Assembly: GCA_900752345.1 (NCBI GenBank)
Contig: CAADVA010000150.1
Coordinates: 1 to 9,096, forward strand
Length of the DNA: 9,096 bases
Source of the DNA: an uncultured Collinsella sp.
Lineage (GTDB): Bacteria > Actinomycetota > Coriobacteriia > Coriobacteriales > Coriobacteriaceae
Reading direction: 5' to 3'
Positions 1 through 6,378 of the stretch are shown here, one piece after another. The translations under genes and the position numbers were made by a program. How positions within the stretch are numbered: the stretch's first letter is position 1; every line of letters begins with the position of its first letter. The notes under the pieces are model-generated. The model did not search any database. It worked only from the letters and a program-made list of their open reading frames with translations, and had not been told where the DNA came from.

Positions 1-2424
1 CGCACCGGCCGCGATGGCATCGGTGGCGCCACCGGCTCCTCCAAGACCCAGAACACCGAGTCCATCGAAACCTCGGGTGCCGAGGTCCAGAAGGGCAACG
101 CCCCGGTCGAGCGCAAGCTGCAGCGTCTGTTCCGCCGCGGCGATGCCTGCCGTCTGATCAAGCGCTGCAACGACTTTGGCGCCGGTGGCGTCTCGGTCGC
201 CGTGGGTGAACTTGCCGACGGCCTGTATGTCGACCTGGACACCGTGACCAAGAAGTACGACGGCCTGGATGGCACCGAGCTCGCCATTTCCGAGTCCCAG
301 GAGCGCATGGCCTGCGCCGTCGCCGACGGTGACGTCGAGGAATTCATGGGCTACGCCGCCGAGGAGAACCTGGAAGCAACCGTCATCGCCGAGGTTACCG
401 CCGAGCCGCGCATGCGCATGGCCTGGAACGGCGTCGCCATCGTCGATCTGTCCCGCGAGTTCCTCAACTCCAACGGCGCGCCCAAGCACCAGGTCGCCCA
501 CGTCTGCGCCCGCAGCGTGTGGCAGCCCAGCTGGGCCGGCACCACGCTTGCCGAGCGCATGACCTCGCTCGTCACCGATCTTAACGTCGCCTCCAACAAG
601 GGCCTTTCCGAGCGCTTCGACTCCACCATCGGTGCCGCGACCGTGCTCATGCCCTTTGGTGGCAAGACGCAGCTCACTCCGAGCTCTGCCATGGTCGCCA
701 AGTTCCCCGTGGACGGCGAGACCACCACAGCGAGCGCTATGGCATGGGGCTTCAACCCCTATCTGATGGAGGCCGACCAGTTTGCGGGCGCCTACCTGTC
801 CGTGGTCGAGTCCATCGCCAAGCTCGTGGCCGCCGGCTTTGAGCACAAGCGCGCCTATCTCTCCTTCCAGGAGTACTTTGAGCGTCTGCGCACCGAGGCC
901 GAGCGTTGGGGCAAGCCCATGGCAGCCGTCCTGGGCGCCCTTATGGCCCAGGTCGACCTGGGTGCCGGCGCCATCGGCGGCAAGGATTCCATGAGTGGCT
1001 CGTTTGAAGACGAAGCCGGCGAGCTCAACGTTCCGCCGACCCTGATCAGCTTCGCTGTCGCCGTTGGCAAGGCGAACCGCGCTGTCTCCCCCGAGTTCAA
1101 GGGTCTCACGCATCGCGTCGTCCGTGTCGCCCCCGCCACCTATGGCGAGGACTACCGCCCCGATGCCCAGCAGCTGCTCGCCGCATTTGACGCCGTCGAG
1201 GCGCTCACCGCCACCGGCGACGCCCTGGCCGTCTCCACGCCCGGCTACGGCTGCGGCGCCGAGAGCCTCTTTAAGATGTGCGTCGGCAACCAGATCGGTA
1301 TCGAGCTTGCCGAGGATGTGGACGTGGAGAGCCTCTTCACCCCGCTCTACGGCAGCTTTATCGTCGAGCTCGCCGAGGATGCCGAGCTGCCCGAGGTCGC
1401 CGACGGCGTTGTCGTCGAGCCCCTGGGCACCACCGTCGAGGGCTATGTCATCGATACCGGCTCCGAGGTCATCGAGCTCTCCGAGCTCCAGGAGGCCTGG
1501 GAGAGCGGCATCGAGGGCGTCTTTGCCTACCGCAGCGCCGGCGAGACTGCCAAGGTCGAGACCATCGACTTCCGTGCCAAGGATATCCACGTGTACAGCG
1601 GCGCCAAGATCGCCCGCCCGCGCGTGGTAATCCCCGTGTTCCCCGGCAACAACTGCGAGTACGATAGCGCCCGCGCTTTCCGCGCCGCCGGCGCCGAGGC
1701 CGACACCTTCGTGATCAACAACCTCACGCCCGAGGCCGTCGCCGAAAGCACCCACGAGCTTGCCCGCCGCATCCGTGCAAGCCAGATCGTCATGATCCCC
1801 GGCGGCTTCTCGGGCGGCGACGAGCCCGATGGCTCCGCCAAGTTCATCACGGCGTTCTTCCGCGCTCCCGAGGTCACCGAGGCAGTCCGCGACCTGCTCA
1901 AGGCCCGCGACGGCCTGATGCTGGGCATCTGCAACGGCTTCCAGGCCCTGATCAAGCTCGGTCTGGTGCCCTACGGCGACATCGTCGACGCCACGCCCGA
2001 TGCGCCCACGCTGACGTTCAACACCATCGGTCGCCATCAGAGCCGTCTGGTGCGCACCCGTATCTCGTCCAACCTGTCCCCGTGGCTATCGCAGTGCAGC
2101 CTGGACGACCCCTACACTGTCGCCATCAGCCACGGCGAGGGCCGCTTTGTCGCCAACGACGAGGTGCTCGCCCAGCTCATCGCCAACGGCCAGGTCGCCA
2201 CGCAGTACGTGGGCGAGGACGGCAAGCCCAGCATGGATCTTTCCGTCAACCCCAACGGCTCCGCACTCGCCATCGAGGGCATCACGAGCCCCGACGGCCG
2301 CGTCCTGGGCAAGATGGGCCATGCCGAGCGTCGTGGCGACAACCTGTACCGCAACGTGCCCGAGCATGTCCCCGGCGATAAGTTCATGCCGATCTTTGAG
2401 AGCGGCGTGGCCTACTTCGCTTAA
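1..2424 (+). CDS. purL: Phosphoribosylformylglycinamidine synthase, 5'-truncated by window edge
   Basis: PurL converts FGAR to FGAM with ATP and glutamine, the fourth step of cytosolic de novo purine synthesis. The frame is open from base 1, so the N-terminus lies outside; 807 residues are present, and single-chain relatives are about 1200-1300 residues. Residues 2-15 (GRDGIGGATGSSK region) belong to the first AIRS-like synthetase half. DFGAGGVSVAVGELADGL near residues 58-75 and GGKDSMSGSF near 326-335 are typical PurL synthetase motifs. A class I glutamine amidotransferase domain starts near residue 540 (VVIPVFPGNNCEYD). Its nucleophile is Cys644 in GICNGFQ (codon 1930-1932), and the His-x-Glu pair is in GHAER (codons 2320-2328), so the triad is complete. 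The layout resembles the shorter single-chain clade of Clostridia and Actinobacteria-like anaerobes rather than the E. coli form (inference). The gene is followed by a strong terminator. Confidence 0.97.
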   Translation, partial: RTGRDGIGGATGSSKTQNTESIETSGAEVQKGNAPVERKLQRLFRRGDACRLIKRCNDFGAGGVSVAVGELADGLYVDLDTVTKKYDGLDGTELAISESQERMACAVADGDVEEFMGYAAEENLEATVIAEVTAEPRMRMAWNGVAIVDLSREFLNSNGAPKHQVAHVCARSVWQPSWAGTTLAERMTSLVTDLNVASNKGLSERFDSTIGAATVLMPFGGKTQLTPSSAMVAKFPVDGETTTASAMAWGFNPYLMEADQFAGAYLSVVESIAKLVAAGFEHKRAYLSFQEYFERLRTEAERWGKPMAAVLGALMAQVDLGAGAIGGKDSMSGSFEDEAGELNVPPTLISFAVAVGKANRAVSPEFKGLTHRVVRVAPATYGEDYRPDAQQLLAAFDAVEALTATGDALAVSTPGYGCGAESLFKMCVGNQIGIELAEDVDVESLFTPLYGSFIVELAEDAELPEVADGVVVEPLGTTVEGYVIDTGSEVIELSELQEAWESGIEGVFAYRSAGETAKVETIDFRAKDIHVYSGAKIARPRVVIPVFPGNNCEYDSARAFRAAGAEADTFVINNLTPEAVAESTHELARRIRASQIVMIPGGFSGGDEPDGSAKFITAFFRAPEVTEAVRDLLKARDGLMLGICNGFQALIKLGLVPYGDIVDATPDAPTLTFNTIGRHQSRLVRTRISSNLSPWLSQCSLDDPYTVAISHGEGRFVANDEVLAQLIANGQVATQYVGEDGKPSMDLSVNPNGSALAIEGITSPDGRVLGKMGHAERRGDNLYRNVPEHVPGDKFMPIFESGVAYFA

Positions 2425-2428
2425 TGCG

Positions 2429-2458
2429 TCCCATCGGGTACAATCCCCTCGGGTAACA
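2429..2458. repeat. Imperfect tandem repeat, two 15-nt units
   Basis: The units TCCCATCGGGTACAA (2429-2443) and TCCCCTCGGGTAACA (2444-2458) match at 12 of 15 positions and abut each other between the purL stop and its terminator. Each contains CGGGT, which could pair with the ACCCG that begins the terminator stem. The function is unknown. Confidence 0.5.
2439..2444 (+). promoter_or_regulatory. Possible -10 element (TACAAT) for the EamA gene
   Basis: TACAAT matches the sigma-70 -10 consensus at 5 of 6 positions. The -35 position holds only a weak TTCGCT (2416-2421) with a 17-nt spacer. If it is used, transcription would start near 2450, just upstream of the terminator hairpin, which would then lie in the leader of the EamA gene. 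It could equally be chance. Confidence 0.25.
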
Positions 2459-2460
2459 AC

Positions 2461-2497
2461 ACCCGCCACCGGCACACCCGGTGGCGGGTTCTTTTTT
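2461..2497 (+). terminator. Rho-independent terminator after purL
   Basis: There is a perfect 12-bp GC-rich stem, ACCCGCCACCGG (2461-2472) with CCGGTGGCGGGT (2478-2489), around a CACAC loop. It is followed by TC and six T (2492-2497). It lies 36 nt after the purL stop and is a canonical intrinsic terminator on the plus strand. Confidence 0.93.
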
Positions 2498-2522
2498 GCT
2501 TCGCGCATACAGGAAGGACATC

Positions 2523-3458
2523 ATGGAAAGCCGCAAGCCGTATCTCGCCACCCTACCCGGACTCATCCTGGGCTGCCTCGTCTGCTGTGCGCTCTGGGGG
2601 TCGGCTTTCCCCTGCATCAAGATCGGTTACGGGCTCTTTGGCATCCCCGCGCACGATAGCGCCTCACAGCTGCTCTTTGCGGGCTTGCGCTTCACGCTTG
2701 CCGGCGCCCTGGTTATCGTTGGGATGAGTGCGGCCCAACGCCGTCCCCTCATTCCGCAGGCTCGTGACATCAAGCCCATCTTTGTCTTGTCACTCTTCCA
2801 GACTATCGGGCAGTACTTCTTTTTCTACCTAGGACTCTCGCGCGCCAGCGCCATGTCGAGTTCCATCATCGAGGCCAGCGCCAACTTCCTCGCAATTCTC
2901 TTTGCCGCCTTGGCATTTCACACCGAGAGGCTCAATACGCCCAAGGTGCTTGGCTGTGTGCTGGGCTTTGCAGGCGTCGCGCTCGTCAACCTTTCGGGCG
3001 CGGATGGCACCTTTGGCTTTACGCTCGACGGCGAGGGATTTATCTTGGCTTCCACTGTTGCGGGCGCCCTGTCGACCTGCCTCATTGGCATCTTCTCGCG
3101 CGAGCATGACGGCGTCTTGCTCGCCGGCTGGCAGTTTTTAGTCGGTGGCGTGGTCCTTACCGCAATCGGGTTTTTGATGGGCGGCACGTTTTTCCCCACC
3201 GAAATCGCCCCCGCCATCGCGCTCATCATTTATATGGCGCTCATTTCCGCCGTCGCGTACTCGCTGTGGTCCCGCCTGCTCGCCGTCAACCCCGTCAGCC
3301 GCGTTTCGGTCTTTGGCTTTATGAACCCGGTCTTTGGCGTGCTGTTGAGCGCACTGCTGCTCGGCGAGGGCGCTGGCACGAGCCCCGTTACCGTACTTGT
3401 TGCCCTGCTGTTGGTCTGCGGCGGCATCATCATCGTCAACAAACCCAAAAAAGCCTAG
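2523..3458 (+). CDS. EamA-family (DMT superfamily) 10-TM transporter
   Basis: This is a 311-residue inner-membrane protein, usual for the EamA/RhaT drug/metabolite transporter family. About ten hydrophobic segments are visible, near residues 11-30, 50-68, 86-104, 112-132, 140-158, 172-190, 198-220, 228-246, 262-281 and 288-305, forming two five-helix repeats. The first half carries ALWGSAFPCIKIGYG (TM1), FAGLRFTLAGALV (TM2) and EASANFLAILFAAL (TM4). The second half ends with NPVFGVLLSALLLGEG, the typical EamA tail motif, then a basic KPKKA C-terminus. The ATG at 2523 is chosen because AGGAAGG lies at 2511-2517 with a 5-nt spacer; an in-frame upstream GTG at 2481 lies inside the terminator stem and is rejected. 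The substrate cannot be told from sequence; known relatives export amino acids or metabolites. The gene stands alone between two terminators. Confidence 0.93.
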   Translation: MESRKPYLATLPGLILGCLVCCALWGSAFPCIKIGYGLFGIPAHDSASQLLFAGLRFTLAGALVIVGMSAAQRRPLIPQARDIKPIFVLSLFQTIGQYFFFYLGLSRASAMSSSIIEASANFLAILFAALAFHTERLNTPKVLGCVLGFAGVALVNLSGADGTFGFTLDGEGFILASTVAGALSTCLIGIFSREHDGVLLAGWQFLVGGVVLTAIGFLMGGTFFPTEIAPAIALIIYMALISAVAYSLWSRLLAVNPVSRVSVFGFMNPVFGVLLSALLLGEGAGTSPVTVLVALLLVCGGIIIVNKPKKA

Positions 3459-3479
3459 CGAACCGCCCTTATTTAGTAG

Positions 3480-3499
3480 AGGAGATTCGCATGCTTTAG
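3480..3499 (+). other. Strong ribosome site followed by a two-codon ORF
   Basis: AGGAG (3480-3484) is followed after 6 nt by ATG CTT TAG (3491-3499). This is a well-formed initiation site that leads straight to a stop, downstream of the EamA gene and upstream of its terminator. It may be a remnant of a gene start, a start-stop element, or chance. No product is claimed. Confidence 0.3.
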
Positions 3500-3525
3500 C
3501 TTAATGGAGTACATCGGTGAGCTGA

Positions 3526-3560
3526 GGGCCGCAACGCACGCCAGCGTTCGCCCTTTTTTT
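3526..3560 (+). terminator. Intrinsic terminator of the EamA gene
   Basis: GGG (3526-3528) pairs with CCC (3551-3553), and AACGC (3533-3537) with GCGTT (3544-3548) around an ACGCCA loop. C-G and G-C pairs and small bulges connect the two parts. Seven T follow directly (3554-3560). The T-run is on the plus strand, so it ends EamA transcripts. It abuts the stop codon of the convergent GGDEF gene, which gets a hairpin but no U-tract. Confidence 0.82.
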
Positions 3561-4703
3561 CTAGCGTATCTGGACGCCGGCTTTCTTCTTCTCGCGCTTT
3601 ACGCGGTAGAGCTCCGCGTCGGCAGCGCGAAGCAAGTCTTGCCAGGTATCGACGCCATCACCAACCCGTGCGTAGCCGATGGACATCCGCAACAGATACG
3701 GGACCTCGGCGCGCGCGAGCTCGTCGCTGATTGCCGCGCACAGACACATGATGTCCTGCTCCGCCGTCGCCTTTTGAAGCACCACAAACTCATCGCCGCC
3801 ATAACGTGCGATAAAGCCACCAGACGCCGAGCAGACCTCTTTGAGCGTAGCAGATATGACCTGGAGGGCATGATCGCCCTCAACATGTCCATACCGGTCG
3901 TTAATCTGCTTAAAGCCGTCAGCGTCCATCATAAGCAGATATACATCTTCGGCCTGATCCACATTTGAAAAGAGCGACAGCATATAGGTCTCAAAACGGT
4001 TGCGATTGTTGAGGCCAGTCAACGGGTCGGTCGAGATCAGCTGCTCCTGGTAGATGATGTAGAGCAGCAGGATGCTCAGCGTTATACCGACACAAAGGCC
4101 CGGTACCGAAAACAAAACCTGGAAGGTACCGCCCACCAGAGCGGGAACCGCAAAAAAGGCGAGGGTGCGATAAATGGCCTTCTTTTGCAGACTTTCGACT
4201 TTTCGAGTCTGAATAAAGGCATGCAAAGACGTATATATGATGTAGCAGTAGCTAACGATAGGCTGAATCATATAAAGCGCTCCGCGACGATATACGCCCT
4301 GTGCATCGATATAGAACATAGTGTGCGTCCAGTAGCTGGTAAATGCCAGCACGACCACCAATACGGTTGGCAACGTCACGAGCGCCACCCTATAGCGCGC
4401 GGTCAAAAGGCGTGAGCCCTGCACTGTCTCGGAATAGAAAAACCAAATGAGGCACGCGATGGCGAACAGCGAAAACGAGACCGCGTTGGAAATCCAGTTG
4501 GCCGTGATGCCTACAGGAGCGCTCACGCCGTCCGAGAGCGCCCAGATCATATCGAAGAAAATGTAGGCAGCAGACGTGTAGCCCAGCATGCTAAACAGAA
4601 GCTGCTGGGTGCTCGAGAACAAGGAGCGGCGGCTTCGTGCGGCAAGCCCGATAAGAACAATCATGCATAGCAGGAATATCTCAATTTTGAGTGCCTTAAC
4701 CAC
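3561..4703 (-). CDS. Membrane-bound GGDEF diguanylate cyclase
   Basis: Diguanylate cyclases make c-di-GMP from two GTP. With the GTG start at 4703 the protein has 380 residues. The N-terminal half has six to seven hydrophobic segments (from IEIFLLCMIVLIGLAA to LCVGITLSILLLYIIY), a sensor of no family I can name. A GGDEF domain follows from LISTDPLTGLNNRNRF to the C-terminus. The active-site RYGGDEF is intact (GGDEF at 3786-3800, residues 302-306), and LMMDADGFKQINDRYGH carries the metal- and substrate-binding residues, so catalysis is expected. The inhibitory RxxD site is absent: ASGG sits at that place. The GTG is preferred because AAGGA lies 10 nt upstream; an in-frame TTG at 4721 would add six residues but has no ribosome site. 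GC content is visibly lower than in purL (about 37% by hand count over 4201-4260). The gene is monocistronic. Confidence 0.9.
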   Translation of the reverse strand: MVKALKIEIFLLCMIVLIGLAARSRRSLFSSTQQLLFSMLGYTSAAYIFFDMIWALSDGVSAPVGITANWISNAVSFSLFAIACLIWFFYSETVQGSRLLTARYRVALVTLPTVLVVVLAFTSYWTHTMFYIDAQGVYRRGALYMIQPIVSYCYIIYTSLHAFIQTRKVESLQKKAIYRTLAFFAVPALVGGTFQVLFSVPGLCVGITLSILLLYIIYQEQLISTDPLTGLNNRNRFETYMLSLFSNVDQAEDVYLLMMDADGFKQINDRYGHVEGDHALQVISATLKEVCSASGGFIARYGGDEFVVLQKATAEQDIMCLCAAISDELARAEVPYLLRMSIGYARVGDGVDTWQDLLRAADAELYRVKREKKKAGVQIR

Positions 4704-4733
4704 TAGACGCCATTCCTTCAATATTCAAGTGGT

Positions 4734-4751
4734 CAGAATCGCCCGATTCTG
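4734..4751. promoter_or_regulatory. Perfect inverted repeat upstream of the GGDEF gene
   Basis: CAGAATCG-CC-CGATTCTG is an 8-bp perfect inverted repeat with a 2-nt centre, about 31 nt upstream of the GGDEF start codon. Its size and symmetry fit a dimeric repressor operator or a tight leader hairpin. Its core ATCGCCCGAT recurs in the palindrome at 7114-7127. Confidence 0.5.
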
Positions 4752-4767
4752 GTCTGGGCAACAAACA

Positions 4768-4791
4768 CCCCCTACCCGCAGGGGTAAGGGG
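4768..4791 (-). other. C/G-tract hairpin in the GGDEF leader
   Basis: On the plus strand CCCCCTACCC (4768-4777) faces GGGGTAAGGGG (4781-4791) around a GCA loop, with two single-base bulges. Read on the minus strand it is followed by TGTTTGTTG, a partial T-tract, so it could act as a weak terminator or attenuator ahead of the GGDEF gene. Confidence 0.35.
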
Positions 4792-4792
4792 A

Positions 4793-4801
4793 ATCATAGC
4801 A
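4793..4801 (-). promoter_or_regulatory. Candidate extended -10 promoter of the GGDEF gene
   Basis: On the minus strand the sequence reads TGCTATGAT, an extended -10 (TG-N-TATGAT, 5 of 6 to consensus). No good -35 is visible, but extended -10 promoters can do without one. Start near 4786 would give a leader of about 80 nt holding the C/G hairpin and the CAGAATCG inverted repeat. Confidence 0.4.
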
Positions 4802-4845
4802 GAGCGCCCGAACGTCACTGCAAAACAGTCATCGTTCGGGCGCTC
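4802..4845 (-). terminator. Long 13-bp hairpin downstream of kdgT
   Basis: GAGCGCCCGAACG (4802-4814) pairs perfectly with CGTTCGGGCGCTC (4833-4845). A 4-bp inner stem (ACTG/CAGT) closes a five-base loop after an internal mismatch. It lies about 46 nt past the kdgT stop. Neither strand has a following T-run, so it is not a classic intrinsic terminator; it may stabilise the kdgT 3' end or terminate weakly. On the minus strand its far edge touches the TG of the candidate GGDEF promoter. Confidence 0.45.
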
Positions 4846-4890
4846 AAACGGCGCGAATTGCACTCCGGCATCATTGATTGGTAGCGATTG

Positions 4891-5913
4891 CTATTCGCCA
4901 TCGATGTCGGTCGCGACGGCCTCCTCGATGGCCTCGACACCGGCAGGCGACAGATCCTCCTTGCCCTGGCAAAACTTCTTGTCGACCCAGCCGGTCAGAA
5001 TCGGGGCCATGATTGCCGTGATGATGACGGCGGGGGCGATCTGCGCATACGCGGGGGGCGCAAGCTCGGCATAGCGCGGAGCGACCTCGGCGAGGGCGAC
5101 CGGCGTGGTCATAGCCGTGCCGGCGATAGTGGAGCAGGCAACGGCCGCCTTGCCGTTACCACCGCACAGGCGCTCGAAGGCAAAGGTAATGGGACCGACG
5201 ATAAAGAGCGTGATGAGGCCCAGCAGGATGCCCGAAATGCCGCCGGTGATAAAGCTCGAAAGACTCATGGACGCACCGAGCTGAAAACCGATAACGGCAA
5301 TCGCAGGATTGGCGCCGGGAACCAGCAGGTTCTTGATGAACGGGAACAAGTTGCCCAGAACCATGCCGATAACAAGCGGCAGGATGGATCCGATGATGGT
5401 GCCGACGGGGATGTTGGCGAGACCCGAGACACCGAGGATGATCATCGTGACGGCGGGGCCGGCCGTAAAGAACAGGATACCGACGGCGCCCTGCTCGGAC
5501 TCGTCGCCGAACTCGCCCATGATGCCGGTGTGGAGCGCCATGTCGCAAAGCGTAATGCCGCCGATGATAGACACGGAGCTCAGACCTAGGAAGTTGTCGT
5601 TAAAGAAATATGCCACACCCAAGCCAAGGGCAGCCGCAACAACAAGCTTAGGAATCAGCACAACGATGCCGGTCTTGATGGCGCCCGGCGTGGACTTAAA
5701 GCTGATGCCGGCACCCACAAACAGCAGGATCGCGGCAACGATGGTGTTGGAACCACCGCGGCAGGCAGCGGTAAAGAAGCCGCCGATCTCAAAGACCTGC
5801 GGGCAGAAGGTATTGAGCAAAAGGCCAACGATCATCGGGTAGATCATGATGTCACCCGGGATACGCGGGACTTTGAATTTCTTTTGCTCGTTGGCGGTCG
5901 CTTCCTGTGCCAT
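4891..5913 (-). CDS. kdgT: KdgT-family 2-keto-3-deoxygluconate-type permease
   Basis: This 340-residue membrane protein (E. coli KdgT is about 327) belongs to a family of proton-coupled 2-keto-3-deoxygluconate importers serving pectin and hexuronate breakdown. Diagnostic stretches are PRIPGDIMIYPMIVGLLLNT (residues 16-35), AGPAVTMIILGVSGLANI (151-168), the C-terminal STIAGTAMTTPVALAEVAP (261-279) and APAVIITAIMAPILTG. About ten membrane segments are visible; both termini are charged and presumably cytosolic. The ATG at 5913 follows a G-rich ribosome site (GGGGG, 5918-5922); the TTG at 5943 in the same frame has no such site. No kdgK, kdgA or pectinolysis gene is in the window. The segment that in E. 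coli KdgT reads close to TNGGLY is here CDMALHT (residues 123-129), so the substrate may differ. Family assignment is firm; substrate is not. Confidence 0.85.
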   Translation of the reverse strand: MAQEATANEQKKFKVPRIPGDIMIYPMIVGLLLNTFCPQVFEIGGFFTAACRGGSNTIVAAILLFVGAGISFKSTPGAIKTGIVVLIPKLVVAAALGLGVAYFFNDNFLGLSSVSIIGGITLCDMALHTGIMGEFGDESEQGAVGILFFTAGPAVTMIILGVSGLANIPVGTIIGSILPLVIGMVLGNLFPFIKNLLVPGANPAIAVIGFQLGASMSLSSFITGGISGILLGLITLFIVGPITFAFERLCGGNGKAAVACSTIAGTAMTTPVALAEVAPRYAELAPPAYAQIAPAVIITAIMAPILTGWVDKKFCQGKEDLSPAGVEAIEEAVATDIDGE

Positions 5914-5951
5914 GAAACCCCCATTTCCGCTGACGCAGAACAAAAGCCCAC

Positions 5952-5981
5952 GTCATACTTTGCTACAGTAAAGTTTGACCA
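5952..5981 (-). promoter_or_regulatory. Candidate sigma-70 promoter of kdgT
   Basis: On the minus strand TGGTCA (plus 5976-5981; 4 of 6 to TTGACA) and TATGAC (plus 5952-5957; 4 of 6 to TATAAT) are separated by 18 nt. Start near 5945 gives a leader of about 32 nt. The 141-nt gap to azlD and this promoter suggest kdgT is transcribed separately from azlCD. Confidence 0.4.
5957..5974. promoter_or_regulatory. Operator-like inverted repeat in the kdgT promoter
   Basis: ACTTTGC-TACA-GTAAAGT is a 7-bp inverted repeat with one mismatch and a 4-nt centre. It sits between the candidate -35 and -10 of kdgT, where a bound dimeric repressor would block RNA polymerase. The cognate regulator is not in the window. 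Confidence 0.4.
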
Positions 5982-6054
5982 TGGTACCAGAAGAAGCAGA
6001 CCGGCTCGGTGAGAAATTCGATACGTGTGCCGGGACGCTAAACGTGCTCCGCTC

Positions 6055-6378
6055 TTATATGAAGCTCAAAACGATATAGAACACGATGCCCGAGACGCAG
6101 CACCACAACATCGACTTTGTCTTGATTGCCACCGCCACGACGCCGGCGGCCGCAATCCAGGGAATCAAGCCCTGCCACAAGCCGGCGTCGAAAGCGCCAG
6201 GGCTTATCAAATCGTTGGCGACCAGCGCCGCAAAGGCGGCAGGCGGAATATAACCCAAGGCCTCGGTAACGCGGGGCGACAGCGTTCTCCCGCGCAAGGC
6301 AAACGCCGGGGCAATGCGGAAAAACGCGATGGCCGCCCATGACGACAGCCATAGAACCAAAAACTCATTAACGGGCAT
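6055..6378 (-). CDS. azlD: AzlD-family small subunit of branched-chain amino acid exporter
   Basis: This is a 107-residue membrane protein of normal AzlD length. It pairs with AzlC to form an exporter; known relatives are B. subtilis AzlCD (azaleucine resistance) and E. coli YgaZH (valine export). Four hydrophobic segments lie near residues 5-25, 42-57, 69-85 and 88-106. The stretch FFRIAPAFALRGRTLSPRVTEALGYIPPAAFAAL (residues 19-52) fits the family pattern of a basic loop followed by YIPPA. The ATG at 6378 is chosen because it starts the conserved hydrophobic region and follows AAGGGG (8-nt spacer); longer in-frame starts add only a polar tail. It overlaps the end of azlC by 11 nt, implying translational coupling. 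Which amino acid it exports is unknown. Confidence 0.87.
   Translation of the reverse strand: MPVNEFLVLWLSSWAAIAFFRIAPAFALRGRTLSPRVTEALGYIPPAAFAALVANDLISPGAFDAGLWQGLIPWIAAAGVVAVAIKTKSMLWCCVSGIVFYIVLSFI

Noticed and set aside
2086..2508. 140-codon minus-strand ORF opposite the purL end
   Set aside because: It crosses the purL terminator and lies antisense to a conserved amidotransferase domain; no ribosome site seen.
3497..3553. tRNA-like string (TAGCTTAATGG, then GTTCG) after the EamA gene
   Set aside because: It resembles a D-loop and T-loop, but no acceptor stem, anticodon stem or correctly spaced T-arm can be folded; the GTTCG belongs to the terminator stem.
3504..3968. 154-codon plus-strand ORF after the EamA terminator
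   Set aside because: It runs antisense through the GGDEF domain, has no ribosome site and spans a terminator; it is a shadow of the cyclase gene.
4704..4786. c-di-GMP riboswitch ahead of the GGDEF gene
   Set aside because: The leader is structured, but I cannot find the conserved core of known c-di-GMP classes; kept only as an unexplained leader.
4888..5589. 233-codon plus-strand ORF opposite kdgT
   Set aside because: Composition is extremely Asp/Gly/Arg-rich, typical of the antisense frame of a hydrophobic GC-rich gene.
5981..6079. 32-codon plus-strand ORF (MVPEEADRLGEK...) in the kdgT/azlD gap
   Set aside because: It reads like protein, but it has no ribosome site, overlaps the 3' end of azlD antisense, and lies over the kdgT promoter region.
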